Positions 34,148 to 46,260 of a stretch of DNA of 64,000 nt are shown piece by piece. The position numbers and the translations under genes were made by a program. Source of the DNA: Harmonia axyridis (taxonomy: Eukaryota; Arthropoda; Insecta; Coleoptera; Coccinellidae); assembly GCF_914767665.1 (NCBI RefSeq), contig NC_059501.1, positions 6,884,501-6,948,500 of the forward strand, in the 5' to 3' direction. How positions within the stretch are numbered: position 1 is the stretch's first letter; every line of letters begins with the position of its first letter. The notes under the pieces are model-generated. The model did no database searches. It saw only the letters and a list, made by a program, of their open reading frames with translations, and had not been told where the DNA came from.

Positions 34148-35072
34148 TAAAGGGTGTTTTTTTTTAGAGCTATAGAACTTTAAATTGCAGTAGAACAACG
34201 ATGGATTATTCGATTGAAATGAATTTCATCTATCCGCAAAATAATCTTGTGGCATTACATTTTAAATATGATTTCTGGCATATGACCGCCACGGCTGGCT
34301 CGGATGTAGTCCAATCTGGACGTCCAATTTTCGATGACTTTTTCGAACATTTGTGGTCGTTTATCGGCAATAACACGGCGAATGTTGTCTTCCAAATGGT
34401 CAAGGGTTTATGGCTTATCCGCAGAGACTAATGACTTTACATAGCCCCATAAAGAAAATATTCTAGCGGTGTTAAATCACAAGATCTTGGAGGCCAATTC
34501 ACAGGTCCAAAACGTGAAATTAGGCGGTCACCAAACGTGTCTTTCAATAAATCGATTGTGGCACGAGCTCTGTGACATGTTCCGCCGTCTTGTTGGAACC
34601 ACAGCTCCTGGACATCATGGTTGTTCAATTCAGGAATGAAAAAGTTAGTAATCATGGCTCTATACCGATCACAATTGACTGTAATGTTTTGGCCATCATC
34701 GTTTTTGAAGAAGTACGGACCAATGATTCCACCAGCCCATAAAGCGCACCAAACATTCAGTTTTTCTGGATGTAACGCTGTTTCGACATACACTTAAGGA
34801 TTAGCTTCACTCCAAATGCGGCTGTTTTGTTTGTTGACGTAGCCATTCAACCAGAAGTGCGCTTTATCGCTAAAATGAACGTAGTGCGTGATACGTATTT
34901 CGCACAGAACCATTATTTTCGAAATAAAATTGCACTATTTGCAAGCGTTGTTCAGGCGTGAGTCTATTCATGATGAATTGCCGAACCAAACTGAGAATAA
35001 ATCACTTGACAGCTGTTAAATCGGTCGCCATCTTGAACAGTAATGCCAACTTAAAGTTATATACCTCGAAAA
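34148..35072 (-). mobile_element. DUF4817-type Tc1/mariner element, copy C
   Basis: The left end TAAAGGGTGTTTTTTTTTAG is intact; the right end is degraded (CCTCGAAAATTACATC). The minus strand encodes FKNDDGQNITVNCDRYRAMI, ELWFQQDGGTCHRARATIDL and PPRSCDLTPLEYFL before a disruption. TACGTTCATTTTAGCGATAAAGC shows the same type of internal deletion as copies B, D and E. Confidence 0.8.
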
Positions 35073-36980
35073 TTACATCACAAAAATGTTTTCAGAATAT
35101 TTCCATTTACTCTCACAAAATTAGATCCACGTCTGAGGTGGGCCACCCGGTATATAAATGTAATCTTGACAATAAACTCTTACAAGTGAAGAAAACGGAG
35201 AAAGTGTTTATGGATTTCTTTTATTTCTTATTTTTGTACGTTAAACTAAACCGGGATTCTAGTGTTACAATCTAAACATAAGTTATTCCAAAATGGTGTA
35301 ATCTTTAATTAGTCCATTTCACAATAGCAAAATACGAATCATTTTATGAATAAATAAACCATAGCGTAAACTATTAACTAATCGTTCCTCCCAATCATCA
35401 CCTCAGAAAATTAGACACGAAAGAAAATTAATCGTTTTAACTGAATCGCTTAGAACCTACACAACTCTACCCACGTTCAACGAAATCCTAAACATTCAAA
35501 CTGAAAAATCTCGCATTCTCATCCGCCCGCTGGACCAAACAGCCAAGCTCGGATATCTACGACCCGAGCTCAGGTAATTCCATTTGTCAACCAGCGCTAC
35601 GCTGTCGTCCAAAAAAAAAGTTGTTACATTCCGAGTCTCTGAATTTCGTAATATGGCCGCTTTCAAGGCGACCCCGTATAGTCAGCATCTCAAACGCAAC
35701 ATGGGCCCCCGGCTGACAGGTAGGATGTCATCGGTATCCGTTTTGAGAAACTCCCAGCGTAGCCGAAGACCAAAAGAAAAAAAAATTGGAATAAAAAGGT
35801 ACAAAATCGGGTTTAGATTTACATCGGTTCGAACTGTTGTCTGAATATTGGTTTCGAATTGGTTATCGGGGTTATATCTCACTGCTAGGATCGGAGGATG
35901 GCAGCGTATTTGGAAGGGAACAGGGTGATCAAGATGTTTGTACGACATAATTGAACGCAGATACAGAATTTATCGGATGGCTTTTGGGAGTTTTCCCAGG
36001 AGAACAGCGCGAGTCAAAATATGCACATCGTCAAAAGTCTTGGTCCCCCTATCATCTCTCAACTTGTTGGATGTCACATGACAATTTTTTGTGAGTGGAA
36101 TATCTATTGACGGTTTTTCTATTTTGTCTAGAAAAGTATAGAATGGAGTCTAGAAAGCAATTAACAATTAAGATGATTGCTTTTGAGTAGAATTCAGACG
36201 AGTGCATAATATGGATGACCATGCAACTTTACATTTAATTTGAAGTACATTGTTGTTGTTCATAAAATTTTTAATTAAACCTGTTTTAAAAAATTGTTGT
36301 AAAACCATGTTTTCATTTTTAAATTGTATGAAGTTATTGCGGCAAAACTTTCGAGACATACGTTACAATAATTTCAAAATGAAAACACGATACCGCTATT
36401 GCCATGTTGAAATACTAAACCATTATGCCAGACTCATACCTATTTCATAATTCCTCCTTGCCCATTGATTGAAAAGCAGTTTTTCACCTATGTCATTCTT
36501 GTTGCAGGTACGGTTACAAGGGACCAACACTACGTCGAGCGCACTAAATCCAATAAATTATCATCTAAAATGAAGATTAACCCGTATCCTAAAATGTACA
36601 TCGGCCGACGAAGAGAGGTAAAGCGACCAAAATGAATAATGCATAAGCTCTTGAAAGTTACGAACCACATTAAACTTGTGGACATTCGGAGTTTATTATT
36701 CCGTAAGTCATCTAGTAATAAGCCCTTTTTTCGGAATTTGTATGACAAAGTTTCATGCCCGGCATAGGAGTTTTATTGCAAGTTTTCCTAACTTTTCCGC
36801 CGTATATTTCCATTGGCTCGAGGCAGGTTTATATGCTGAATTGATTAGTATCGTACGGTTTTTCCGGAAGAAGTCTTTATTACATATCATAAAAGTTATG
36901 GTATGCTTTCTTCAGGATGGACCAATAGTTGTCTAAGATATCAGTCATACAAGTGAATTATATCACAGGTTAATAAATAA
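35073..36980. other. Intergenic DNA, no gene recognised
   Basis: 35480-35850 is a CpG-rich unique patch (the 86-codon frame at 35584 is Arg/Ser-rich and unrecognised). The rest is AT-rich. Confidence 0.4.
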
Positions 36981-36984
36981 TTAT

Positions 36985-37115
36985 AGCTATCTTTACTGGA
37001 GAATTGTTGGAACTTTTTTTCATTAGAGCCAAATTTCTTTCGCTGGAACATCTTTCAGCTGTTGTTTTCGATGGAGAAGATTCTGAATAACACTTATCAA
37101 GTCATTGCAAGGGGA
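36985..37115 (-). pseudogene. Mariner-like remnant, internally deleted (tentative)
   Basis: The minus strand reads CNDLISVIQNLLHRKQQLK, comparable in DNA to the N-terminal part of the mariner remnant at 43440-43510, directly joined to MFQRKKFGSNEKKFQQF, which resembles the C-terminal FGSNEEVI pattern of mariner transposases. The whole catalytic core is missing. Confidence 0.4.
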
Positions 37116-37149
37116 TATAAATCCTTAAAGTAAAGACAAGAAGTAAGAA

Positions 37150-37830
37150 GCTATTGAGCGCTAGTTCATTCCATTGGCAATGCCAGCTTTCAAGAAAAGA
37201 GGTCTTTTTGATCTGGGTTCCCGGCCACTCGGTAATTAGAGGGAATGAAGAGGCCAACACAGTTTCCAGAAAAGGAGCACCAACTCTTTTCATCGGCTCG
37301 GAACCTTTCTGTGGTATAGGCAAATGTACCTACAAGAACAATTCACAGGAGAAGGAAAACACCGAAAGAAATAAATTCTGGCGGAATCTTCCTGGTTTGG
37401 ATCATTCCAAAAAATTTCTTCGAAACTTTGACCCTGCAAGATCCAGAAGTATCTGGATGTTAACAAGAATATACTACACCTTCTTACTAGATTCCTCAGA
37501 GGGCACCTCATAAGAATGGGTCTAGCAGAAAATGACCATTGCAGGTTCTGTGTGGAAGAGAAAGAAACTCCGAATCACCTGGTGATGGAATGCCTCGCCA
37601 TCACTAGCAATCGCAAAATCTGCTTTGGACGAGAAACTTGTGGAAGTAAGGAATTAGCCTCCTTGAAGCCATCCCAGATACTGGAGTTCATTAGAACTCT
37701 GGAACTGGAAGGCGAGCTGTAGATCACGTTATGGAGAGAATAGCAGTGATGGTGGACACAATAGACCATTAGGTCGCAGTGAAACGGAACCTCCTGAATT
37801 GAATCTTAATCTGAAACTCAAAATTGTTAT
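37150..37830 (+). pseudogene. Non-LTR retrotransposon 3' end: RNase H and Cys/His tail (copy 1)
   Basis: The frame starting before 37154 reads VFLIWVPGHSVIRGNEEANT, the end of an RNase H domain, then FWRNLPGLDHSKKFLRNFDP. After a frameshift near 37510 it continues MGLAENDHCRFCVEEKETPN with HLVMECLAI, a CRFC..E.ET..HL...C zinc-binding tail usual in R1/Jockey-type ORF2, ending LELEGEL* at 37722. A 3' UTR with AGGTCGCAGTGAAACGGAAC follows. Copies are at 48616-49600 and 50748-51230. Confidence 0.8.
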
Positions 37831-37994
37831 TTTATAATATTGACTTGCAAAATCTCAACTAGATCGGATCTGTTCTAACGAAATTATTGGTTAATTTTTT
37901 CTTCCAATATTCTTCGGTTCTGATAACACTGTCAATTCTAAATCTTGCACAAAGTTCGAAATCTAATCTATTTTTGGAAATTTTCAAAAATAAT
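37831..37994. other. AT-rich spacer upstream of the tRNA 3' end
   Basis: It contains ATTATTTTTGAAAATTTCC immediately 3' of the tRNA on its own strand, whose T run can serve as the RNA polymerase III terminator. Confidence 0.5.
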
Positions 37995-38067
37995 CGCCCG
38001 AGCAGGGACTTGAACCCTGGACCCTTGGATTAAAAGTCCAATGCTCTACCGACTGAGCTACCCGGGC
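37995..38067 (-). tRNA. tRNA-Lys(UUU)
   Basis: A complete 73-nt cloverleaf is visible on the minus strand. Acceptor GCCCGGG pairs with CTCGGGC (one G-U pair), discriminator G. D arm GCTC/GAGC with AGTCGGTA loop; anticodon stem TTGGA/TCCAA with loop CTTTTAA, anticodon TTT; variable loop GGGTC; T arm CAGGG/CCCTG with TTCAAGT. No intron. Internal A and B boxes are intact, and a T run lies directly downstream. It should be a functional lysine tRNA. Confidence 0.96.
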
Positions 38068-38261
38068 TCGTTAAAAACTAACAATTTGGGTACTGTCAGG
38101 TACAGAGACTAGTTTCTCTCCCAAAATTGATCTGAATACTGTTTTACAGTACGTTTCCAAAAAATCCATAAAAATTCGTGTTTAATTTTGCAATGCTCAG
38201 GTAAATCAATCTTTCAAAATAAATTATTCTTCTATTATACTTTTGAATATTTTTAAAAATG

Positions 38262-38325
38262 AAGGTCCGAGTGGGGCTTGAACACTGGACCTGGATTGAA
38301 AGTCCAAAGCTCTATTGTATACTGA
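38262..38325 (-). pseudogene. Degenerate tRNA-Lys-like sequence
   Basis: The minus strand keeps AGAGCTTTGGACTTTCAATC and GTCCAGTGTTCAAGCCCCACTC, clearly related to the tRNA 200 bp away, but the D arm is lost, the anticodon loop reads CTTTCAA and the acceptor stem is broken. It probably arose from a local duplication of the functional gene and has decayed. Confidence 0.8.
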
Positions 38326-39950
38326 CACAAAATTATCATTTCATATGTAATTCGTTTCGGACTGCACTAGTCTCGTTTGGTTTATGACAAAAATTAGTAT
38401 TGACGATAAACTGGATTTTACGTTCGCATGCTTTCAAGTAGACAGAGAAAAAAATTCATAGAATTGTTCATGAAAAATACATAACTTGTAGCATTCTTTT
38501 TTGTATAGGTAACGAGTCGCTTCTGATTAGCATCTTTTTATCTCCATCTTTAATGAACTTCAGTTTCGGGATATTACATACTCAGAAGAAAAAGTCTATT
38601 GAGAACAAATCCGGTTGGCAAGGTGGCCATCGAGAACTTTTATACGAAACTCATCAATATGTAAACTTGCGCCTCAAAAAACCAAATCAGACGCATAACC
38701 TTCATTCGATATTTGCAACCTCGTATCCTCTACATCTCAGACAATATACAGAACAAATTAGTACCCTCATTAGAAGCCTCCAAGCAGACAAAACCCACAC
38801 GTCTCTAACAAAAACGCTGTAACCTCAAACCGCGTCGATAACTCTTCGCCAAAAAATCCGATCTAAATTAAAATAATAGTGGGATCCCACTCGATCCGAA
38901 ACGACAAGAAATGTTCACATCCGAATCCCACATCGGGATGATTGATCGTGGACCGCATTAGGCCCGCTCATTACCGGCAATTTTCGAACGATTTTGGGCG
39001 TGGGAGCCGAGAAACTACTTCGAACTAGAGTGCGTGGCTTTACGTTCTACGCTGGACGAGAAGTGGCCGTATTTTTTTGGTTTGTTTTTACAATGTTAAA
39101 CATTTTTTGATTTTGTTGGAGAAGGAAGCCGAAGATATACATGAACAGTGTGTAGATAAGTTGAGGAATAAATTAAATATCTAATAAAGGTAAAGCTTTC
39201 CGAAAAAATTCGCGAACATGTCAACTTTTATTTCAAGTGGTGCATAGTTGCATTGATGACGTCATTGATGGCAAAATTATTGAAAAACGATAAGGCGTCC
39301 ATGATTGTCATTGAAAACGGGAAAATTGTTGAAAATCCATTACTTTCCTTTTTTCCATGACCTTTGGATTGAAAAAGTACTATTGAGACAATCAAAATCA
39401 ACGAGAGCTCGAAATCTTCAGACGCCAAATCACTCCTCGTATTTTTTTTTACAATTCACAGAACGAAAACTACTTCCAGGGAGGCTTAATTTTTTTTTCT
39501 CTAAAAACAATTCTTATGATTTAGTCTGATTAATGTTCGACCAGTGTAGTAATTGAGCGATTCCGAACATAAACCAAGCGGCTCGAAAGCAGACGTGAAA
39601 ACCCGACGATTTCCATAACGAATAAGTCTCCAATTTGAATAGGCTGTGGGTGGAATCGTCAATAAGGTTGTCTAGGCTGGGAACGGTCGTAAACAAAACG
39701 TCGAAATGATCTGCTCCGGTTGTCGCGACTCTGTCGCTGATTGAATGGATGGCTCCGGGATTTTTTTTTTCATCGAGCGATTATGAAGGATAGAAATGTT
39801 TTGATGTCGGATCGAATTGGAGCTCGTAAATTTCTGGCGGAGATGTGTTTCCGTCATCTGAGATATGAGGGATGTTAGGAGAGATTTACATTTTTTTGAT
39901 TGGAAAGTCGTCTTAATTTTATGGTAACCGTATTCGAAGGAGAAATGTTC
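38326..39950. other. Intergenic DNA, no gene recognised
   Basis: CpG-richer unique patches lie at 38870-39070 and 39540-39850. The frames here are short, overlapping and unrecognised. Confidence 0.4.
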
Positions 39951-40662
39951 TAACGGGTGTTTTTTTTCGAGGTATATAACTTTAAGTTGGCATTACTGTT
40001 CAAGATGGCGATCGATTCAACAGCTGTCAAGTGATTTATTCTCAGTTTGGTTTGGCAATTCATCATAAATTGACTCACGCCTGAACAACGCTTGCAAATA
40101 GTGTAATTTTATTTCGAAAATAATGGTTCTGTGCGGAATACGTCCATTTTATTTTATTTAGCGATGAAGCGCACTTCTGGTTGAATGGCTACGTCAACAA
40201 ACAAAACTGCCGCATTTGAAGTGGAGCTAATCCTCAATTGTATGTCGAAACACCGTTACATCTAGAAAAACTGACTCTTTGGTGCGCTTTATGGGCTAGT
40301 GACATCATTGGTCCGTACTTGTTCAAAAACGATGATGGCCAGAACGTTACAGTCAATGGTGATCGTTATAGTACCATGATTACTAACTTTTTCATTCCTG
40401 AATTGAACAACCATGATGTCCAGGAGCTGTGGTTCCAACAAGATGGCGCTACATGTCACACAGTTCGTGCCACAATCGATTTATCGAAAGACACGTTTGG
40501 TGACCGCCTAATTTCACGTTTTGGACCTGTGAATTGGCCTCCAAGATCTTGTGATTTAACTCTGCTAGACTACTTTCTGTGGGGCTATGTAAAGTCATTG
40601 GTCTATGCGGATAAGCCACAAACCCTTGACCATTTGGAAGACAACATTCGCCGTGTTCTATC
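39951..40662 (+). mobile_element. DUF4817-type Tc1/mariner element, copy D, 3'-truncated
   Basis: It begins TAACGGGTGTTTTTTTTCGA. The coding part carries the shared internal deletion (TACGTCCATTTTATTTTATTTAGCGATG), then FKNDDGQNVTVNGDRYSTMI, ELWFQQDGATCHTVRATIDL and PPRSCDLTLLDYFLWGYVKS. It breaks off after DNIRRV at about 40662, where minus-strand Tc1-like sequence begins. No right terminus is present. Confidence 0.85.
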
Positions 40663-41481
40663 ATGTTCTACTGTCCGGTGTATATGACGCTCAACATAAA
40701 ACTGAGGTTCACGTCTTTCTCCCCGACGTCGTCCAACCCTTCTTCGGCCATCATTTGTACCCAAGGTGAACCGCGATTCATCATAAAAGACGACCTGATG
40801 ACATTCCACATTCCAATGTTGACGTTCTCTGCACCACTGTATGCTCAACCGTCAGAGGTAACACAAGATGGGATTAATAATGCTGCAGTCCAAAAGACCT
40901 TATCTGGTGGTAAACCTTTCGGACAGTTACAGGATGGCCTTGTTCTCCTAACCACTCATCAGCCAGAGATCGAGTTGTCGGAAATCGGTCTCTTATGGCC
41001 ATAAATCTTAGAGGTCTATATTGAACTTCATTTGTGCCCCTTCGACGATTTTGGGCATAATCAAACCACGCTTGACAACATCTCATAACAGTAGTTGGAT
41101 TTCTGTTCGTACGGTTAGCGATTTCTCGAAATGACAACCCCGCCTCCCGTATACCAATAATTCGACCTCTTTCAAATTCACTCAGCTAGCAAAAATTCCG
41201 CGTAAATGTGCTCTAGGCATTTTAACAACAATTAAACATCGACTTTGGATCTCCTCGAACAGCTGGTTTGTTGTTAAATTCAAAAAACTTGCAAAAAACG
41301 ACTACAATATTTAAGTGACAAGAATTGTTTACATGAAAAAAGCCTCACGATTGTTTTCTCCTGATTCATCCATTTACTCCTTGCTATACTATCTATGTTT
41401 CACCAAAAAAAATATATATATATATATATAAAATTCAATCAACTCCTTCTGGGTGTTGCAGTTTATTTGACAGTTGGTATA
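40663..41481 (-). mobile_element. Tc1-like element, 5' half, fused to copy D
   Basis: The outer end is TATACCAACTGTC...AACTGCAACACCCAGAAGGA on the minus strand, matching the repeats of the element at 27972-29326. The leader is followed by an ATG at 41220 and by LSEFERGRIIGIREAGLSFR then EIANRTNRNPTTVMRCCQAW, a Tc1 paired-type helix-turn-helix. A later frame has ECHQVVFYDESRFTLGTNDG with the first catalytic Asp and ends near EPQFYVERHIHRT. The second half of the transposase and the other terminus are missing. Frameshifts lie near the start and near 40860. Confidence 0.8.
41409..41430. repeat. (AT)n microsatellite
   Basis: About ten AT units inside the Tc1-like leader. Confidence 0.9.
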
Positions 41482-41949
41482 TAAGTTGCCTCACTTTCCG
41501 AGCAGACCTCGTATCTCCGTCTACAGTTCCTGCTTCGCGTTGTCCAAAGACGCCTCGAAACAAATCAACGACGGCATTCCGTCCGCGAATACGGCATCGT
41601 CCGAAAAAAACCTTCCAATTGCCCGTCATCCCTTATTCATGAGTCAACCCCAAATTGATTCCTCAATAAAACGTCCAGTCCGCGCTGCAACGCTGACCGG
41701 CTTGTACGCTCGTCGCCATTGGCACGTTGCTAAAAAACGCCTTCGTCCGCAACTTGGACTCTTGGGACGATTTAGCTACATGCGTCCATGCACCGATGTA
41801 CCATCAATCAATGTTACTGTCAACCTTTAAAACAATGCCATGCTACCGTATAATTGAACTCCATACATCATGAGCGTTTGATAACCCTTGTCCGTCCATC
41901 TGGCACACAGTAGTGCTAGCTAGCTGTGTACGTTGCGACGTGAAGCGAT
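41482..41949. other. GC-richer unique stretch, no gene confirmed
   Basis: A 118-codon plus frame at 41474-41830 starts inside the Tc1-like terminal repeat and shows no domain that I recognise. CpG words are frequent. Confidence 0.35.
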
Positions 41950-42600
41950 CGACGTAGGCGTGTAGAGATTTCGTACGTTGATTTCTTTCGGATGGGTTTT
42001 AGATTGGTCCTAGGGTATGATGGCAAGGTGGAGGTTTTTTGGGTTGTGGTGGTTTCGAGTGATTCTGGGCTTTATGAGGTCCGTTGGCAGGTCTACATTG
42101 CTGGTAGATGCATAACTGGTAGATGCGTAAAGCCTACATATCAATGACTGTGTTGATCTATGAGGCCACTTAGATGGTTTTTAGATGGTTGATCCTCTAG
42201 TGGACTAGTTTGAGCTAGATCCACTCTATAACAAAAAATAATAATCAATGAATTTTATATTGATTCTGTAAGAAATTATTTCAAAATGACAACATCCCAT
42301 TCCTCTGGTATCTTTTCGTTTTTTTAACGTATTGATCTCTTAGTCTTAGTTTTTATCTACATCTAATATATAATGCAACTATTGTACTCGTTGCTTCTAA
42401 ACTTCAATGCGTAGAGATTTCGATCATTGATTTCTTTGGTATGGGTGATTCTGGACTTTCTGGTGACCTGGCATGATTCTGGACTTTATGTGGCCTAATC
42501 TAATTTTTTGGGAGTTCTTTATTGCTGGTAGATGAATAACTAGTAGATCCATATGTCCAACATATCTATAGAGCTGGTAGGTTCATGAATCCACTGAGCC
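41950..42600. repeat. Diverged direct duplication, units near 41955-42160 and 42410-42580
   Basis: Both units read G(T/C)GTAGAGATTTCG followed by TTGATTTCTTT and ATGGGT, then a GTGATTCTGG.CTT phrase and TTGCTGGTAGATG.ATAACT.GTAGAT.C. The second unit repeats the GATTCTGGACTT phrase. Confidence 0.7.
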
Positions 42601-42612
42601 AGGTGATTCTTT

Positions 42613-42783
42613 ATACAGGGTATTCATCTGGAAAACAGGAAATACTTAGAATGCGAATAAAGGACACCGAGGTGGTTCTATAGATACACCACATTTATTG
42701 TATCTCACTGGCTTTGTTACCGAGTTTATTATGAATTTTACTAATTTCCTTCTGGGGCCATAACAGGCGAAACACCCTGTATA
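42613..42783. repeat. MITE with TACAGGGTRTT termini
   Basis: The left end ATACAGGGTATTCATCTG and right end (inverted) ATACAGGGTGTTTCGCCTG lie within TA-rich flanks. No coding content. The length and ends fit a nonautonomous mariner-like MITE. Confidence 0.6.
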
Positions 42784-42789
42784 TTTTCT

Positions 42790-43530
42790 TCATATTTGGC
42801 GCACATGTTTTTCATGTTTCTCTAACTTTTCGGTAGGAAGATTCGTCTTTGCTTTCCTAATAGGCTTCAACCTCGGCAATTGCTTCTTCACTAGATCCAA
42901 ATTTCTTTTTCTAAAGCATTCTTTTTCAATCCAATAACCTCATCTGTTATTCAGTATTGATGGTCAATGAAAAATAGACCTAGAATATCCAGAATAAACA
43001 ATGTCACTACCTTGCCAGCTGATGTTGAAACTCTGGTCGCTTCGGGTGGCTTTGACTAACTGCTGCTTTCCATTCAGCTGACCCTTTCTTTGATTCAGGA
43101 GTGTAGTGCTGAATTCAGGTTTCATCCTATGTCACATATTAACGCAAAAAATCCAGTTTTCTCCGCTTTTTCAGCTCAAAGTGCGTTCGAACTCAATGAT
43201 GCGCCAGCGCGGTAACCATTTCGAGCAAACCTTTCTGATGGACAAATGTTCAAGCAAAATAGGAAATACACTGCCTTCTTATATCTTCGTAGCCATCAGA
43301 CGCAATTTGAAACTACTATCGCTCAAAATCATTACGTGGACCTTTTTGATGTTTGAAAATACTGATGAATTAGGGTGTAAGGGTGACCAGAGCGTTCAGC
43401 ATCTGGTTCTTCGATCAAGTCAGCAGACCACCTTTTAACCGTTGGTTTTGATGGAGCAGAGTTTGAATAACGCTCATCATCACATTGCTTTGCTTGCACC
43501 GTATTTGTTTCCATCAAAAAAAGGGTTTTA
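42790..43530 (-). pseudogene. Mariner transposase remnant
   Basis: On the minus strand the N-terminus reads KQCDDERYSNSAPSKPTVKR with WSADLIEEPDAERSGHPYT, the mariner helix-turn-helix. Next come a weak RLMATKI..EGSVFPILLEHLSIRKVCSKWLPR stretch, then HPKRPEFQHQLA and LFILDILGLFFIDHQY (first core region), then an internal deletion to a C-terminal LEKEIW and EKLEKHEKHV. Stops and shifts are frequent; the second and third catalytic residues are lost. Confidence 0.7.
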
Positions 43531-44648
43531 TCTACATAAGAAACTTGTTTTTATCCATTTTTTCAAACAACAACAAATTTGGTGTCACTTTACCTTGAAT
43601 ATCTAGATCTAAACTCAAATGTTTCGAAATTTTAACACTCATCTTTTGAAGCTAGGTACTAACGAGAAAAAAAGTGCTATGGAGTTGGCTCTGCCATTTG
43701 TACGTCAGGCCTGGGACCTATTGAGTTACTTCTCTAGGGAATAATAGCTATTCATTATGGACTTGTGGTAAAATAAGCAATTATTTGCTACTGAAAATTG
43801 GACATAATTCGACCAATTTTTATGAATCTTGAGTAAACATTCTGAGAATCAAAAAACATTTTTCGACTCATGGAGATGTGGAATACTTCCTAGCCTCCCT
43901 GATTAATTTTATACCACTCAAAAAATTTGACGTTTCTTGAAGTAACGTCAATCCAATCTGAAGAATCTGAGTTAACAATACTTGCAATATCAAAATTGCA
44001 CCTGATGAATCATCAATTGCGACTGGAGCACCTATAACCGTATGATGCCAATTTCAATTTCAAAGGTGACGCAAATCTTCATCTCTGATACATAGTGTCA
44101 GATCGCTGTTGAAGCCATTATCTCGACAAGAACAATTGCCCTAAAACGAACAGATTCCGCAGATTTCTCTATGGATACGTCTCAATACCATCTCAGGTGA
44201 ATGCCATAAACGTCCTCAATTTTTCCAGATAAGGAGAGAAGAGAATGTTGTATCTGTCACCTTATTCTGTTCAAGATTGTAGATGATTGCAATTTTTTTT
44301 CAGTCTGCGGGGAATTGCGAAGGATCCTGGAAGGTTTCTAAGCATTATCGAAATCGAGTTAACTGCGAAAATCGCCACTAAAAGAATATTGGGAATTGTG
44401 CGCATTAAGCAACTGTTAGTTTTCACTCTTATTGAGTTTCTCTTAGATATGAACAAAAGTGAATTGATTTGAGAGTTTGTAACACGAATTTGCTTGAAAA
44501 TCATGGAAATATTTCAAGGTCCATCGTTTCCAATATCTAAAGGTTTTCCAATAAGAGATTTCAATAGCCCGTTATCTGATCAGCCTTTGCTTTTGAAGCT
44601 GTCATCTTTTGATAATTTCATTACTAAAAATGACACGATACATGTTTC
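43531..44648. other. AT-rich stretch, no gene recognised
   Basis: Short overlapping frames only; no repeat was noticed. Confidence 0.45.
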
Positions 44649-45576
44649 TAACGAGTGTTTTTTTTTCGAGGTATATAACTTTAAGTTGGCATTACTATTC
44701 AATATGGCGCCGATTTAACAGCTGTCAAGTGATTTATTCTCAGTTTGGTTTGGAAATTCATCATGAATAGACTCACGCCTAAACAATGCTTGCAAATAGT
44801 GCAATTTTATTTCGAAAATAATGGTTCTGTGCGGAATACGTATCGCGCACTACGTCCATTAGCGATGAAGCGCACTTCTGTTGGAATGGCTACGTCAATA
44901 AACAAAACTGCCGCATTTGGAGTGAAGCTAATCCTCAAGTGTATGTCGAAACACCGTTACATCCAGAAAAACTGACTGGTGCGCTTTATTGGCTGGTGGA
45001 ATCATTGGTCCGTACTTCTTCAAAAACGATGATGGCCAGAAAGTTACAGTCAATCGTGATCGGTAAAGAGCCATGATTACTAACTTTTTCATTCCTGAAT
45101 TGAACAACCATGATGTCCAGGAGCTGTGGTTCCAACAAGACGACGCAACATGTCACACAGCTCGTGCCACAATCGATTTATTGAAAGACAAGTTTGGTGA
45201 CCGCCTAATTTCACCTTTTGGACCTGTGAATTGGCCTCCAAGATCTTGTGATTTAAGACTGCTAGCCTACTTTCTGTGGGGCTATGTAAAATCATTGGTC
45301 TATGCGGATAAGCCACAAACCCTTGACCATTTGGAAGATAACATTCGCCGTGTTATTGCCGATATACGGTCACAAATTTTGGAAAAAGTCATCGAAAATT
45401 GGACGTCCAGATTGGACTACATCTGAACCAACCGTGGCGGTCATATGCCAGAAATCATATTTAAAATGTAATGCCACAAGATTATCTTGCGGATTAATAA
45501 AATTCATGTCAATCGAATAAGGCATCGTTGTTTTATTGCAGTTTAAAGTTTTATAGCTCTAAAAAAACACCCTTTA
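44649..45576 (+). mobile_element. DUF4817-type Tc1/mariner element, copy E
   Basis: Termini TAACGAGTGTTTTTTTTTCG and AAAAAAACACCCTTTA give a TA-flanked unit of 928 bp. The start MNRLTPKQCLQIVQFYFENN is intact; the internal deletion joins TACGTCCATTAGCGATGAAG. Then FKNDDGQKVTVNRD, ELWFQQDDATCHTARATIDL and PPRSCDLRLLAYFLWGYVKS follow in a different frame, ending near WTSRLDYI*. It is inactive. Confidence 0.85.
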
Positions 45577-46260
45577 CAACGCATTCTAATTCTTGAGATT
45601 CACTTCAAAAATGGTGCAAAGGGAATGGAGCTGCAATCGTAGCTGCAGCTGATATAGCTTTCCATCTTAATCCATCAAATGATCTTCCAAGCCATAAAAA
45701 GTTACTATTGCTATTACATCATTAACAATTCACTTCAAAATTGACTTCGGAAATTAAACTCTCAAATATAAATAGATTTACGCATGGAATGTGCAGCGCT
45801 TTTAAAGTTATTCAAGTTTCAAATAACTCACCTTACAAAAAAAAAACAATTAAACTGAGTATATCATTTTCAAATCGGGAAGTGTTCAAAATGGTTTTTT
45901 TTTTTTGAAACTCAATGAAACGAGTAATTACCAACAATTTAAAGAGTCATCTTCGGATTAATTGAAGTATAATGTATGACAAAAACTCAATATCTAACAA
46001 ACGTTCACTTTTTCAGTCTCCGTTAAAATGACAATAGAAATTCATGAGGAACCGATTAACCATACTACTATGTCGAAAAATACCGCGAATATTAGACTCG
46101 TGCCAACTAATGCACCACAATGGACACAAAAAAGGTTGCTCACATTTTCAAGGATCAAATTGAGTACTCGCTGAGAACTTTCTATAATATCTCAACTGAA
46201 GACCACTTCTCGAAGTGGTTGTTTGAAATATAAGAAGTCTACAAGATTCATTTCAGGGCA
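45577..46260. other. AT-rich stretch, no gene recognised
   Basis: No coherent frame and no repeat noticed. Confidence 0.45.

Noticed and set aside
35137..35160. Lone CACCCGGTATATA and similar CACCCTGTAT words as complete elements
   Set aside because: Only one end is visible in each case, so no element boundaries can be supported.
41474..41830. 118-codon plus frame as a protein gene
   Set aside because: It begins inside the Tc1-like terminal repeat and has no recognisable domain.
42613..42783. Part of the adjacent mariner remnant
   Set aside because: It has its own TACAGGGTRTT inverted ends and no coding similarity, so it is listed as a separate MITE.
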